DNA from: JAAFHB01 sp037128295
GTDB taxonomy: Bacteria > Bacteroidota > Bacteroidia > Bacteroidales > Prolixibacteraceae
Direction: 5' to 3'
Length of the DNA: 64,000 bases
Assembly: GCA_037128295.1 (NCBI GenBank)
Contig: JBAXWR010000004.1
Coordinates: forward strand, 1-64,000
A model generated the notes under the pieces. That model was given only the letters and a program-made list of their open reading frames with translations. It was not told where the DNA came from and ran no database searches. Every line of letters starts with the position of its first letter. The first letter of the stretch is position 1. The translations under genes and the position numbers were made by a program. This document shows positions 17,842-26,991 of the stretch, piece after piece.

Positions 17842-17951
17842 AAAATAATTACTCGTTTAGTTTTAGTCTGCTCTGTATTGTATGTAGTGTTTACGTTTAC
17901 TAGTTAAAGGTTCGGAGAGTTCGGGACAGAGTATCGTCCCGAACTTTTTTT
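17842..17951 (+). ncRNA. Candidate phosphate-responsive small RNA (about 110 nt)
   Basis: A consensus -7 box (17829-17836) and a perfect 9-bp terminator hairpin with a U-run (17919-17951) bracket about 110 nt containing no recognisable coding sequence. No plus-strand gene lies upstream for more than 2 kb (the nearest ends at 15613), so the terminator needs its own transcript. Start position is estimated from the -7 box. The Pho-box-like repeats in front suggest induction when phosphate is short. No known RNA family was recognised. A short leader peptide or antisense action on the 3' end of the GH1 gene (stop at 17950) are alternatives. Confidence 0.45.
17919..17951 (+). terminator. Rho-independent terminator
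   Basis: Perfect 9-bp stem GTTCGGGAC / GTCCCGAAC (17919-17927 and 17936-17944) with an 8-nt loop, followed by seven T on the plus strand. The minus strand lacks a U-run after the stem, so it works for plus-strand transcription only. Confidence 0.8.
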
Positions 17952-19362
17952 ATTTCAGAAAATCCTTCCACCAAAATCCAGAATCTTTAACGATACGCTC
18001 CTGATTTTTAGGGTCATTGTAAACAATTCCAAACCTTGGACGAAAACCTTCAGCCCACTCGAAATTGTCAATAAAAGTCCAGGCAAAGTACCCTTTTATG
18101 TTTGCCCCTTCATTTTTTGCCCTAAGAATCTGTTGAAGATAACGTTTATAAAAATTGATCCGTTGCACATCGTGAACTTTCCCATTAATCAATTGATCAG
18201 GAAAAGCTGCCCCATTTTCGGTAACAATAATCTCTTTGATCGGATATTTAGAAAACTGCTTAATAATGTGGTAGATACCTTCCGGGTAAACTTCCCAACC
18301 CATTTCAGTCATTTCGGTTTGTTCATCAGGATTTACCTTGTTCGCCCAAATAAAAGGTATTAACGAGGGTTTGCTGATTACCCTGAAATAGTTCTGGATT
18401 CCAATAAAATCAAAATCAAACTGAAGTTTTTCCCGATCTCCGGGTTTGACGTATTTTTCAATCTTTCTAAGAAAGTGGAGTTCTTCATGCGGATATCCCA
18501 TGCCCAACGAAGGTTCAATAAATAAGCGGTTGAGCATCACATCAAGCCTTCTGGACGCAAGCTGATGCCTTTGGTAGTTTTTGTAAGGTTCAGTATACGA
18601 ACATGAAAAAGTCGTCCCTATATGGCTATTTTCGGCATTTTTGCGAATAATCCTTCCACCTTCAGCCTGGCAAAGACAGGCGTGGTGGATAGATGCAAGA
18701 AACTTATTGATACTGCTTTGGTTAGGTGCATGCATGCCAGAAAGATAACCTAAGGTTGTAAAACCGGCGGGTTCGTTGAGGACCATCCAGTGCTTGACCC
18801 TATCGCCAAACTTCATCGCACACAATTCAGTATATTCCGAAAACCACTCAACGATATCCCTATTCGTCCAACCTCCTCGATCATCAAGTTTCTGAGGCAG
18901 GTCCCAATGATAAAGGGTTGCCCAGGGTTCAATACCCTGCGTTAAACATTCGTCAATTAATCTGTTGTAAAAATCAACCCCTTTATCGTTTACTTTTCCG
19001 GTTCCATCGGGCAATAATCTTGGCCAGGAAAAAGAGAACCTGAAGTTTTTGAAGTTCAGGCTTTTTAGTAGTTTTAAATCACGGGAGTACCGGTTGTAAA
19101 AATCAATTGCATCGTTACCATTGGTCTTATCCTTTACATTGCGAGGTTTGTTGGTGAACCGATCCCATATTGATTCACCTTTCCCGTCCTTGTCCCACGC
19201 CCCTTCAATCTGATATGCAGCTGTGGCCACTCCCCATTTGAAATCATTGCCAAAATCTGATTTTGCAATCTCAGGACCACTAAAACCATTTGCAGAAATC
19301 GGATTTACACGCCACATTGCAGCCAGGGTGGCCATATATTTTAAAAATTCAAGACGAACCAT
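17950..19362 (-). CDS. Glycoside hydrolase family 1 beta-glucosidase
   Basis: Retaining GH1 enzyme cleaving beta-glucosides or beta-galactosides. Contains the N-terminal GH1 block FKWGVATAAYQIEG (41-54), the acid/base Glu in VLNEPAG (E197), the nucleophile Glu in IIVTENGAAF (E382) and C-terminal YFAWTFIDNFEWAEG. 470 aa. About 38 residues precede the catalytic domain, more than in most cytoplasmic GH1 enzymes; they are weakly hydrophobic and may form part of an export signal, or the true start may be internal. It has its own predicted promoter and terminator upstream, so it is not part of the neighbouring phosphatase operon. Confidence 0.93.
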   Translation of the reverse strand: MVRLEFLKYMATLAAMWRVNPISANGFSGPEIAKSDFGNDFKWGVATAAYQIEGAWDKDGKGESIWDRFTNKPRNVKDKTNGNDAIDFYNRYSRDLKLLKSLNFKNFRFSFSWPRLLPDGTGKVNDKGVDFYNRLIDECLTQGIEPWATLYHWDLPQKLDDRGGWTNRDIVEWFSEYTELCAMKFGDRVKHWMVLNEPAGFTTLGYLSGMHAPNQSSINKFLASIHHACLCQAEGGRIIRKNAENSHIGTTFSCSYTEPYKNYQRHQLASRRLDVMLNRLFIEPSLGMGYPHEELHFLRKIEKYVKPGDREKLQFDFDFIGIQNYFRVISKPSLIPFIWANKVNPDEQTEMTEMGWEVYPEGIYHIIKQFSKYPIKEIIVTENGAAFPDQLINGKVHDVQRINFYKRYLQQILRAKNEGANIKGYFAWTFIDNFEWAEGFRPRFGIVYNDPKNQERIVKDSGFWWKDFLK

Positions 19363-19420
19363 TCTCTTATTTTACCATAAATTTTAACGGCTATAAGTAT
19401 TATTTTAGCCTAACTGGCTG

Positions 19421-19428
19421 CAAAGATA
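19421..19428 (-). promoter_or_regulatory. Candidate -7 promoter box for the GH1 gene
   Basis: On the minus strand the sequence is TATCTTTG, an exact TAnnTTTG match, about 58 nt before the start codon at 19362. It lies downstream of the hairpin at 19465-19490, consistent with a separate transcription unit. Confidence 0.45.
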
Positions 19429-19464
19429 GTCAGATATAATCAAAACTTTTTGGCTTAATAAGAG

Positions 19465-19496
19465 AAAGCCCCGTATTAGACCGGGGCTTTTATTTG
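19465..19496. terminator. Terminator-like hairpin between the phosphatase operon and the GH1 gene
   Basis: Perfect 9-bp stem AAAGCCCCG / CGGGGCTTT (19465-19473, 19482-19490) with an 8-nt loop. The plus strand continues TATTTG after the T-rich arm, while the minus strand continues TCTCTTATTAAG. It stands 80 nt beyond the last gene of the minus-strand operon, so it probably ends that operon even though its minus-strand U-run is broken. Confidence 0.55.
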
Positions 19497-19570
19497 AGGC
19501 TGATTTGTCTTGGATGATCGTTACTAGCGGATCATTTTAATTGATAAAGGCAAATTAAGAAGTTTTAAGA

Positions 19571-20515
19571 CTATTTTTTGATCACATATTTATAAACCGT
19601 TTCTCCTTTATGGTCAATGAAGAAAAAAGTGAAGTTCTGATGGGTAACTGTGCAAAGCGTAAATCCAGGGTTTGGGTTGCAAAAAAGTGTGCTATCAGTA
19701 TTCTTTACAGGTCTTGATTGAGAAGCAGAGGAGTTTACAATGTAATTCACAGTCTTGCCCTCGGGTTTTATATGCTGAAAATTGTGGATGTGACCGCAGA
19801 TATAAACATCCGCTTTCCGCTTTTCAAGAATGACTCCCACTCTTTTTTGCATATCGGTGCGCTCTGCCTCTGCCTTTTCGGTATCAGCATAAACAGGGTG
19901 ATGTCCTATCACGATTTTCCAACGATCTTTTGATACAACCAGAGTCGAATCTATCCATTTAAGTTGTTTCTCGAAATCCTGTTTACCTGCATCAGAGTAA
20001 TCACTCTCTGTCCTGTATTTATCGATAAGGGGAGCTGTATCAATAAAGATAAACAAACATTTATTTCCAGATCTGTCAATGGTTTTCTCAATTGAATAAT
20101 AGCGTGCAGGCGCTTTCCACCGATTGGATAGTTTTGAATAATCTAAAATAGCTTGTACACTTCCGTGATATTCATGATTACCTGAAACGACATACCAGGG
20201 GATATTCATCAAAGAAGATGCTGAATATATGTTTTCAAATTTATCCTTCCATTCGCTATCGACTGTGCTTCTGACCCCATCGTCATGTATTGGATCTCCT
20301 GCAACTGCGACAAAATTGATCATGTTAAATTCTGCCTCTTTTCCCATTAGTGTTGCAATGTTCTTTTGCTCCGAAACTCCACGTCTGCCCATATCACTTG
20401 CAACCATAAAATTCAACGCTTTGTTTGGTAATTTTACGGGATTGACGAGTACCTGGGCATTTACCAAAGAGACCCACAAAAGCAACGTCAAAATATTACT
20501 TAATATTCGCTTCAT
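19571..20515 (-). CDS. Secreted purple-acid-phosphatase-like metallophosphoesterase
   Basis: Signal peptide MKRILSNILTLLLWVSLVNAQ, then a calcineurin-like domain with motifs MVASDMG, VAGDPIHDDG, SGNHEYHG, IGHHPVY and CGHIHNFQH, the order seen in tartrate-resistant (type 5) acid phosphatases. Predicted to release phosphate from organic esters in the periplasm or outside. Start chosen at ATG 20515 (314 aa) because it begins the signal peptide; a TTG 45 nt upstream would bury it. Last gene of an operon with a beta-helix lipoprotein, a TonB receptor and a beta-propeller, 83 nt after the lipoprotein stop. Confidence 0.8.
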   Translation of the reverse strand: MKRILSNILTLLLWVSLVNAQVLVNPVKLPNKALNFMVASDMGRRGVSEQKNIATLMGKEAEFNMINFVAVAGDPIHDDGVRSTVDSEWKDKFENIYSASSLMNIPWYVVSGNHEYHGSVQAILDYSKLSNRWKAPARYYSIEKTIDRSGNKCLFIFIDTAPLIDKYRTESDYSDAGKQDFEKQLKWIDSTLVVSKDRWKIVIGHHPVYADTEKAEAERTDMQKRVGVILEKRKADVYICGHIHNFQHIKPEGKTVNYIVNSSASQSRPVKNTDSTLFCNPNPGFTLCTVTHQNFTFFFIDHKGETVYKYVIKK

Positions 20516-20598
20516 TGAAACAATTTTAGAAAACTGTAAATTTATATAAACTCTGCACAACCTCAGTTATGCAGAGTTTATGGCGTAAAATTATCTTA

Positions 20599-22230
20599 TT
20601 AGTTCGTTCCAAAAGCACCGAAACGTGCGGCAGGAACGGGCGTTTTGTACTCAGCACCATTAACAGTTAAGCCCGTTGTTCCATAATAAGGGGCATAAGC
20701 GCCTGTAAAGCCTGTGTAGGCTCCTGTTAATACGGGCGAAGATGCCTGAACATGAAAATTCCAGGTATTGTCATAGGTGAAACTACTCAAATCAACAGAA
20801 ATGAAGCCATAGTTTACAAACTTTGGGTCTTTGGCAACATCGCCGGCTGATGCGCTTACAAGACTGTGAAAATCTACTTTTGGCGTTGAAAGACGACCAT
20901 CATGCCAGTAAGCGGATTGAGTCGATACATAGCCCATGTAAGAAGTCAATGTTAATGGATTATCCTGTGCCAATGTGCTAAGCTGCGAGCCTGATGCATA
21001 GAAATTGTAGTCAATTACCGAGTTATTATCAGCACCACCTGTTGGACTTGGTTTATCAAATGAGGGTGTCATTGCCATGAATTTACAGTTAACCATCAGG
21101 TTATTGAAAACACTTACCAAAGCACCCTTTTCGATGTAGGCAGAACCGCCCTTAACCCCATTGCGTCTCCAACCAGAATTGATAATGGTATTATTAAATG
21201 CCCTAATCAGTGCTTGTCCTCTTCCTGCTGCGTCATCCTGACCTGAAGATGAGAGTTTTAATCCGTTTGTGTTGGGCGAGAAGATCAGGTTATAGGCGGC
21301 ATCCACCTTGGAACCAGCTTTCAAATTGATCGCCTCACCTCCTGTTTGACCTATGGCTATAAATGTATTGTTGGCAATAATACCCTGACCACCCATAAAA
21401 TAGAGTGCGTCTGACCGGCCATTACGAAAAGTGCAATTAGTAATTACATATTTGCCCAATGGATTGCTGGATGTGATGTCCGGGGTGATGTCGCCACCAG
21501 CAGTGTAAATTCCTGCCACTGCAGTTGGAGAATCCGCAACAACATCGCCACCAGTATATTCCATAACAACGTGATCGAACAACATTTCAGAACAGTCTTT
21601 AGTTCCTACAATACCTCCCCAAAGTCCACCAAATGTGTTTGCTGCAATACGTTTGCTCGTAGCAACAGAAAACAGGATCGGATTAGCGGTGGTTCCTTTA
21701 CAATACAATTTCCCAGCAACCAAAAATTCTATTCTTGTATGGCTTGCACCAACTCCATTGTCATCAAATATCACCTGAACACCCTCTTCAATTGTCAGCG
21801 TTTGTCCTATCGGAACAGTGACGTGTCCCGATACATTTACAGTGGCATTTTTCTCCCATACACCTGAAACATTTCCGGAAATGTTATTTAAGGTAGCCCA
21901 AGATACAGTAACATCGCATGTTGCTTTTAGCGAAGTGATCAAAGTACAAGTAACGCTGATTGTTGTACTACCAACACTTAAAGCAGTAATTTTACCGGTA
22001 TTGTCAACAGTCGCAACAGCAGGATTTGAAGAAGACCAGATCACCTCCTTATTGGTGGCATCTGCCGGGAAAAACGTAGCCGTTAGAATTTCTGTCACTT
22101 CGGGTTTCAGTGTAGTCGAAGTCTTTGATAAGGTGATCCCGGCCAGATCAATTGTTGTGTCTTTTTTACAACTTGACACGAAAGTTGCCAATAAAAGCAC
22201 GAAGGAGATTAAAAATAAATTCTGTTTCAT
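20599..22230 (-). CDS. Lipoprotein with bacterial Ig-like (BIG2) domain and right-handed beta-helix
   Basis: Lipoprotein signal ending in FVSSC with the lipid Cys at residue 21. A BIG2-like domain follows (about 30-110: ITLSKTSTTLKPEVTEIL, then WSSSNPAVATVDNTGKITAL), then a long run of parallel beta-helix repeats (about 135-500) with phrases such as VITNCTFRNG and NNTFIAIG. Probably exposed at the cell surface beside the TonB receptor, 22 nt after that gene, and may bind or process the receptor's ligand. Ligand unknown; phosphate compounds are suggested only by the operon. 543 aa. Confidence 0.75.
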   Translation of the reverse strand: MKQNLFLISFVLLLATFVSSCKKDTTIDLAGITLSKTSTTLKPEVTEILTATFFPADATNKEVIWSSSNPAVATVDNTGKITALSVGSTTISVTCTLITSLKATCDVTVSWATLNNISGNVSGVWEKNATVNVSGHVTVPIGQTLTIEEGVQVIFDDNGVGASHTRIEFLVAGKLYCKGTTANPILFSVATSKRIAANTFGGLWGGIVGTKDCSEMLFDHVVMEYTGGDVVADSPTAVAGIYTAGGDITPDITSSNPLGKYVITNCTFRNGRSDALYFMGGQGIIANNTFIAIGQTGGEAINLKAGSKVDAAYNLIFSPNTNGLKLSSSGQDDAAGRGQALIRAFNNTIINSGWRRNGVKGGSAYIEKGALVSVFNNLMVNCKFMAMTPSFDKPSPTGGADNNSVIDYNFYASGSQLSTLAQDNPLTLTSYMGYVSTQSAYWHDGRLSTPKVDFHSLVSASAGDVAKDPKFVNYGFISVDLSSFTYDNTWNFHVQASSPVLTGAYTGFTGAYAPYYGTTGLTVNGAEYKTPVPAARFGAFGTN

Positions 22231-22252
22231 TTTGATTTTTGTTTTTAAAAGA

Positions 22253-24973
22253 TTATTGAAATTTGTATCTGATTCCTATCATTATATTTTGTCCGTAAAA
22301 TTCTTTTCGTTCCACAACACCGTTGTGATATCTTTCCACATTGACATATGCCTTGTTTACATCATTTTGTTTGACATATTGCATCATTGGTGAATTAAGC
22401 AGGTTCGATGCCTTTGCAAAAAGGGTCAATCCCGATTTAAGTCTTTTTTCGATGGATGCATCCACCTGTGTATATCCAGCTTGCCAACTATCCTGGTCTA
22501 AATACCGTGAAACAATGCAAAGCCTGTCGCCGGTATAGGAAAAAGATAACTGACCGTCCCAGCCGCGGCGATTATCTTTAAAAAGTATTGAAAAATTAGC
22601 CACATGTGCTGCCTGCCCGAAAAGAGGTCTGGTTTGGTTGACATATTCAGTAAGGATTTTTGTTTCTGCATTTGGATCAGGATTGGGTATTACGTGCATT
22701 TTTATGGTGGTAATATTGGAGTTGGTGAAGGTGTAATTCGCCTTCACGCCTAACCATCTGAAATATTTAATAAAGTCTATTTCGGCTCCATAATTGTTTG
22801 CATTGCCAAAATTCATTGGCATATAATAAACATCCTGACCAAATCCGTTCATCATCCCAAATTCGATGGGATTTCTAACACTCTTATAGAAGAGGCCAAC
22901 CATAAACTGTTCTGTCGGATGGGGAAAGTACTCGTAACGAAGATCGAAGTTACCGGCTGTGGTATGCTTCAGGTCAGGATTTCCACGTTCCTTGTACTCT
23001 TCATAAATCCTGCTGTATGGAACAATCTCAAAAAAACTGGGTCGGTTGATTGCTTTTGCATAGGACAGGCGTAAATTGGCATCTTTGTGTACGACATACT
23101 TAAGATTAAAACTTGGCAGCACATCTACATATTCCTGATTACCTTCATTTCTGGCACCTTCAGTGGTAAATTTCAGGTTATATCCCTGGTTTGTATATTC
23201 TGTCCTTAAACCGGCAATAGCCTGGAGTTTATTTTGAGTTAGCTTACCCATTAAATAACCTGCTCCAATCTTCTCAGTTGCATCATAATTAAGCGGATCG
23301 CTGAGGTTCCCAAAACTATTGACAGAAAATTTGATTTCGTTGAAATTATTGTAATCTACCCCTTTGGTAATTTCCTGAGGATTTTGCTTTGATTCATCAT
23401 AAGGCTTGAAATGATATTCATTGAAATAGCTTGAACGAACCTTGTCCCTGTACATTCCCCCGGCGCTAAGATCAAGCAATGATCCATTTCCCAATTTAAC
23501 ACTTTGAATAATATTGGTATATCCCGCCAGATCTTTGTCAGAATTGTGTTCCCAACTACGGTCAGCTCCATCATTTTGGTCAATGCTGGTTTTTCCGTTG
23601 ATGATCAGCGCATTTATCTGGACATTATCCGGGGTCTCATTCAGTGCATTACCATATGACAATGACCAGTCAAGATTTAATTTGTTCTCATTGAAACTGT
23701 GAAGGCCTTTGAGTGTAGAGTTCATGATCGTTTGTTTGTTCCACCTCAGACGTGTTGTTTCTGAACTGAAAGAGATTGCATCCCTAACCTGTGCATTTTT
23801 GAAATTCATGTAGGCATTGTACCACATCAGTTTGTGATTTGGTGACAACTGAAAATCGAATTTAGCGTGGAGGCCCAAGCGAGTCTGTTGGTTGGAAAAA
23901 AAACGGTGTGTAATATTCTGATTCCCGTCAGGATTAGCGGATGAACTGTAATTATCACTTGAATTGCCCCTTAGATTATTCTGATAACTCCCTGCCAGCA
24001 TGATTCCAAGTCTTTCTTTGAAAATACGATCACCAAATGAGAACCCGGCAGTCAGATTCGGAGTAGCCTTTCCTGCATCCATACGAAGGTTTTTCGTTGT
24101 GAAATCTTTCATCTGAACAGGATAGGCCAGGCCATATTTTTCATTGGGCGATTTGGGGTTAATGGCAGAAGCATCAAAATACTGATAATCGTTGTTAAAA
24201 TAAAGCGCGTTGTACCCGGTGCCCAGATTGGCTGTAACCTGCCTTTTGGCGGGCGCGTCCTTCATGACCATATTGACCGCGCCACCGATTCCGTCGCCTT
24301 CCATATTGGCATTCAGTGATTTGGAAACTTCGAGTCGGTCAAGCAATTCAGAAGGGAAGATGTCAAGTGGGACGAAACGGTTCTTGTTGTCCGGACTTGG
24401 AATCTTCATTCCGTTCACCATGGTGTAGTTGAAACGCTTGTCCATTCCCCGGATAATAGCATATTGACCATCGCCGCTGCTGTTCCGTTCGAGTGCAACC
24501 CCTGAAACCCTTTGTACCACATTGGCAACCGTTAAATCGGGAGACAGTTCAATGGTTCTGGCACTCACGACATTGATAACCTGATCAGAAAGCCTTTCAG
24601 AATTTCTGGCGGCAACCTCTGTGTTCTTATTCAATTTAGAAACAACATTCACTTCATTCAGTTCAGAACTCTTCTCTGCAAGGGAGAAATCTACAACCAA
24701 AACATTATTTCCTTTTGCTGAAATCTTCTTTTCGAGCGTCTGGTAACTTAAAAAACTGCAAACTAAGTTGTAATTTCCTTCCGGCACATTTTTAAATGTA
24801 AAGGAGCCGTCCAAACCCGAGACTGTACCAATTTTAAGTTCTTTGATCAATATCGTGGACCCAACCAGCACTTCGCCGGAGTTCCGGTCGGTTACCATGC
24901 CTCTGATTACTGAAGATTGAACTGTATGTGAAATAAAAGTTAAAACAAAAAAACAAATAAGAAACCTATTCAT
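22253..24973 (-). CDS. TonB-dependent outer-membrane receptor with CarboxypepD-reg-like N-terminal domain
   Basis: Outer-membrane active transporter of 906 aa. Signal peptide, then a carboxypeptidase-regulatory-like domain (about 22-105, beginning VIRGMVTDRNSGEVLVGS), a plug domain with VQRVSGVALERNSSGDGQYAIIRGM (about 160-185), and a beta barrel ending in IGIRYKF. It is not of the SusC type (no SusC signature, no SusD partner). It belongs to the operon beta-propeller, receptor, lipoprotein, phosphatase, which suggests import of phosphate-containing compounds; the substrate is an inference. Confidence 0.88.
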   Translation of the reverse strand: MNRFLICFFVLTFISHTVQSSVIRGMVTDRNSGEVLVGSTILIKELKIGTVSGLDGSFTFKNVPEGNYNLVCSFLSYQTLEKKISAKGNNVLVVDFSLAEKSSELNEVNVVSKLNKNTEVAARNSERLSDQVINVVSARTIELSPDLTVANVVQRVSGVALERNSSGDGQYAIIRGMDKRFNYTMVNGMKIPSPDNKNRFVPLDIFPSELLDRLEVSKSLNANMEGDGIGGAVNMVMKDAPAKRQVTANLGTGYNALYFNNDYQYFDASAINPKSPNEKYGLAYPVQMKDFTTKNLRMDAGKATPNLTAGFSFGDRIFKERLGIMLAGSYQNNLRGNSSDNYSSSANPDGNQNITHRFFSNQQTRLGLHAKFDFQLSPNHKLMWYNAYMNFKNAQVRDAISFSSETTRLRWNKQTIMNSTLKGLHSFNENKLNLDWSLSYGNALNETPDNVQINALIINGKTSIDQNDGADRSWEHNSDKDLAGYTNIIQSVKLGNGSLLDLSAGGMYRDKVRSSYFNEYHFKPYDESKQNPQEITKGVDYNNFNEIKFSVNSFGNLSDPLNYDATEKIGAGYLMGKLTQNKLQAIAGLRTEYTNQGYNLKFTTEGARNEGNQEYVDVLPSFNLKYVVHKDANLRLSYAKAINRPSFFEIVPYSRIYEEYKERGNPDLKHTTAGNFDLRYEYFPHPTEQFMVGLFYKSVRNPIEFGMMNGFGQDVYYMPMNFGNANNYGAEIDFIKYFRWLGVKANYTFTNSNITTIKMHVIPNPDPNAETKILTEYVNQTRPLFGQAAHVANFSILFKDNRRGWDGQLSFSYTGDRLCIVSRYLDQDSWQAGYTQVDASIEKRLKSGLTLFAKASNLLNSPMMQYVKQNDVNKAYVNVERYHNGVVERKEFYGQNIMIGIRYKFQ

Positions 24974-25021
24974 ATGTTAAATGTGAATTTGATTATTAAT
25001 AAATGATCCATAATTATATGG

Positions 25022-26038
25022 TCATGGCTCTGGTACTATATCGAGGACTGTGAAAGTTCCTTTAAGCACTTTGGGTTTTTCTAACCCTGGAATCGTTTCA
25101 AAATCGGCCACAGAAAGAAAGATGTGGTGTGTTTTTCTGTTGACAGCAATTGTCTTAGCTCCTTTTTGCGTTGGAATGTTCTCCAAAATAGCATAAGAAT
25201 TCTTGTTAACCTCCTTTACAACAGTTACTGTGCCAGCGCCATTAGAGCTGTATGCACATTTCAGGGTTGGATCGAATGCCGCACCATCTGTCTTTTCCCC
25301 GGTAGGCAATGTCGTAATTACTTTTCCTGTTTCTGCATCGACAACGACCATTAGTTTATTGGCACAAACACTGAACAAACGGTGATTTTCGTTATCCAGG
25401 GCAAGGCCTGTTGGCTCCTCTCCCGGCGCAAGGGGCCACACATTTTCAACCTTGAGTGTAATGGAATTGATTACCACGATACTGCTCTTGTTTTCAAGAT
25501 TGGCGTAAATTCTCCCTTTCCCGTCAGTTGCCGAGAATTCAGGATTTCCTGTTAGGGCAATGGTAGCAACGATGGCATTGGTTTCTGCATTCAATACGGT
25601 AACGTTATCTGAATGACCGTTGAAAACAAATACCTTTTGGCTGAATGCATCAAAAAGAATTGCGTCTGGACTTTTTCCAGTAACTTCAAGTTTCTGAATA
25701 ATTTTATAGGTGTTGGTATCAAAAACGGTAACAGAATTGTCGTTCTTGGTGCTGATAAATCCTTTGTTTAAAGCCGGAGCAATGGCAATGCCATGGACAC
25801 CGTTCAGCCCTTCAATCTTTCCAACAAGTTTTCCCTTTACCTCGTCAACAACCTGTACCATGTTTCCATGAGATACGTAAAGACGGCCTGCCGCATCGTC
25901 CGAGAAAAGATAATCCCATTTTTCATCTCCCTGGAGGTGGATCTTGTTGACAATCTTGTACTCGGCCTTTGGCGCATTGCCGGCGAATGTTGAACCTTTA
26001 AGCAAAATGACTATGATGAATATTGACAGATTTTTCAT
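25022..26038 (-). CDS. YncE-like secreted beta-propeller protein
   Basis: Signal peptide (MKNLSIFIIVILLKGSTFAG) and a seven-bladed propeller built from repeats of about 40 residues with phrases such as VTVFDTNTYKIIQKLEVTGKSPDAILFD and VTVLNAETNAIVATIALTGNPEF. 338 aa. Related periplasmic propellers bind DNA or small ligands; the function here is unknown. First gene of the four-gene minus-strand operon, 48 nt before the TonB receptor, and the promoter region contains a Pho-box-like array (26219-26257). Confidence 0.75.
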   Translation of the reverse strand: MKNLSIFIIVILLKGSTFAGNAPKAEYKIVNKIHLQGDEKWDYLFSDDAAGRLYVSHGNMVQVVDEVKGKLVGKIEGLNGVHGIAIAPALNKGFISTKNDNSVTVFDTNTYKIIQKLEVTGKSPDAILFDAFSQKVFVFNGHSDNVTVLNAETNAIVATIALTGNPEFSATDGKGRIYANLENKSSIVVINSITLKVENVWPLAPGEEPTGLALDNENHRLFSVCANKLMVVVDAETGKVITTLPTGEKTDGAAFDPTLKCAYSSNGAGTVTVVKEVNKNSYAILENIPTQKGAKTIAVNRKTHHIFLSVADFETIPGLEKPKVLKGTFTVLDIVPEP

Positions 26039-26218
26039 CTTCTTTTTATTTTTTGAGTTAATGAAGAAATGCTTTTAAAATGTTGCACAATGTTAAGCGG
26101 CTTTAAAAAAGCTCGCAATGGTTATTATGCAGTGATAGGCATAGCTATTTTCACTATACCCGGATTAAATAATGTAAGTTGTTGTCTATTAGTTGATTTG
26201 TTATTCTATTTTTCAGGG

Positions 26219-26257
26219 TGTAACAGAAATGTCACATTTATTTGTTCTTTATGTAAC
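26219..26257. promoter_or_regulatory. Pho-box-like array in the divergent region between the TonB operon and the response regulator
   Basis: Plus strand: TGTAAC (26219), TGTCAC (26230), TTTGTT (26241), TGTAAC (26252), each 11 bp apart. Because TGTNACA is nearly its own reverse complement, the array also reads well on the minus strand toward the operon at 26038. No good -7 box was found at the expected 10-nt spacing on either strand, so which gene it controls is open. An overexact TACTTTTG box for the plus-strand gene lies at 26291. Confidence 0.5.
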
Positions 26258-26290
26258 GGAGTCTTTCCTACAAAATCGGATGAATTGAAA

Positions 26291-26298
26291 TACTTTTG
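26291..26298 (+). promoter_or_regulatory. Candidate -7 box for the response regulator gene
   Basis: TACTTTTG matches TAnnTTTG and ends 25 nt before the ATG at 26324. Confidence 0.4.
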
Positions 26299-26323
26299 AG
26301 CATTAATTTACCAAGTCTTGGGA

Positions 26324-26971
26324 ATGCCATTAAAGCGTATAATAATAGCTGACGACCATGCGGTTGTGAGAACAGGACTGCAGATGATACTTGATGCCAC
26401 TTGTGATATGACGATCTGTGACGAGGCATCAAATGGAAATGAATTATTGGAAAAACTCAGGATAAATCAATACGATTTGGTCCTTCTGGATATCTCAATG
26501 CCAGGCAAGGATGCCTTGGATGTCCTCAAAGAGATCCGTGTAAAATGGGATCAAACACCTGTTGTCATTTTCTCGATGAATCCTGACGAAGTGTATGCAA
26601 TCAGGATGATTAGAAATGGCGCATCGGCTTACATCAACAAAGAGACTGATCCAAAACAAATCATTGCGATATTGCGAACTGTGCTTAGTGGCAAAAAATA
26701 CTTTACCCAACAGCAAAGCAACATGTTCGCAGAATTGGTCATTGAACCAGAAAAGAATTACAATGCCCTTCTGCATGAAACAATGACTGATCGCGAATTT
26801 CAAATATTTTCAATGCTCGCATCGGGAATGAAAAAATCGGAGATAGCCGGAAAACTTGCCATTAGTAAACATACAATTGGGAACCACAGAAGCAATATCA
26901 TGCAGAAAATGAAACTTAAGACAAATTCCGATTTAACGTTGTATGCTATTCACAATGGGATCATCAAATAA
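26324..26971 (+). CDS. NarL/LuxR-family response regulator
   Basis: Receiver domain with the acidic pair in IIADDH (D10, D11), phospho-acceptor Asp in LVLLDISMPG (D56) and the conserved Lys in INKETDP (about 103), followed by a C-terminal LuxR-type helix-turn-helix (MTDREFQIFSMLASGMKKSE... KHTIGNHRSNIMQKM). 215 aa from ATG 26324; a TTG two codons earlier is less likely. The sensor kinase gene starts 20 nt downstream and is the obvious partner. Not an OmpR/PhoB-type regulator, so it is not itself the expected Pho-box binder. Confidence 0.9.
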   Translation: MPLKRIIIADDHAVVRTGLQMILDATCDMTICDEASNGNELLEKLRINQYDLVLLDISMPGKDALDVLKEIRVKWDQTPVVIFSMNPDEVYAIRMIRNGASAYINKETDPKQIIAILRTVLSGKKYFTQQQSNMFAELVIEPEKNYNALLHETMTDREFQIFSMLASGMKKSEIAGKLAISKHTIGNHRSNIMQKMKLKTNSDLTLYAIHNGIIK

Positions 26972-26991
26972 TTGATAATGTATTTCAGAGC

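Noticed and set aside
17950..19362. GH1 gene as part of the phosphate island
   Set aside because: It has its own -7 box and a hairpin separating it from the phosphatase operon, and no 11-bp array was found upstream.
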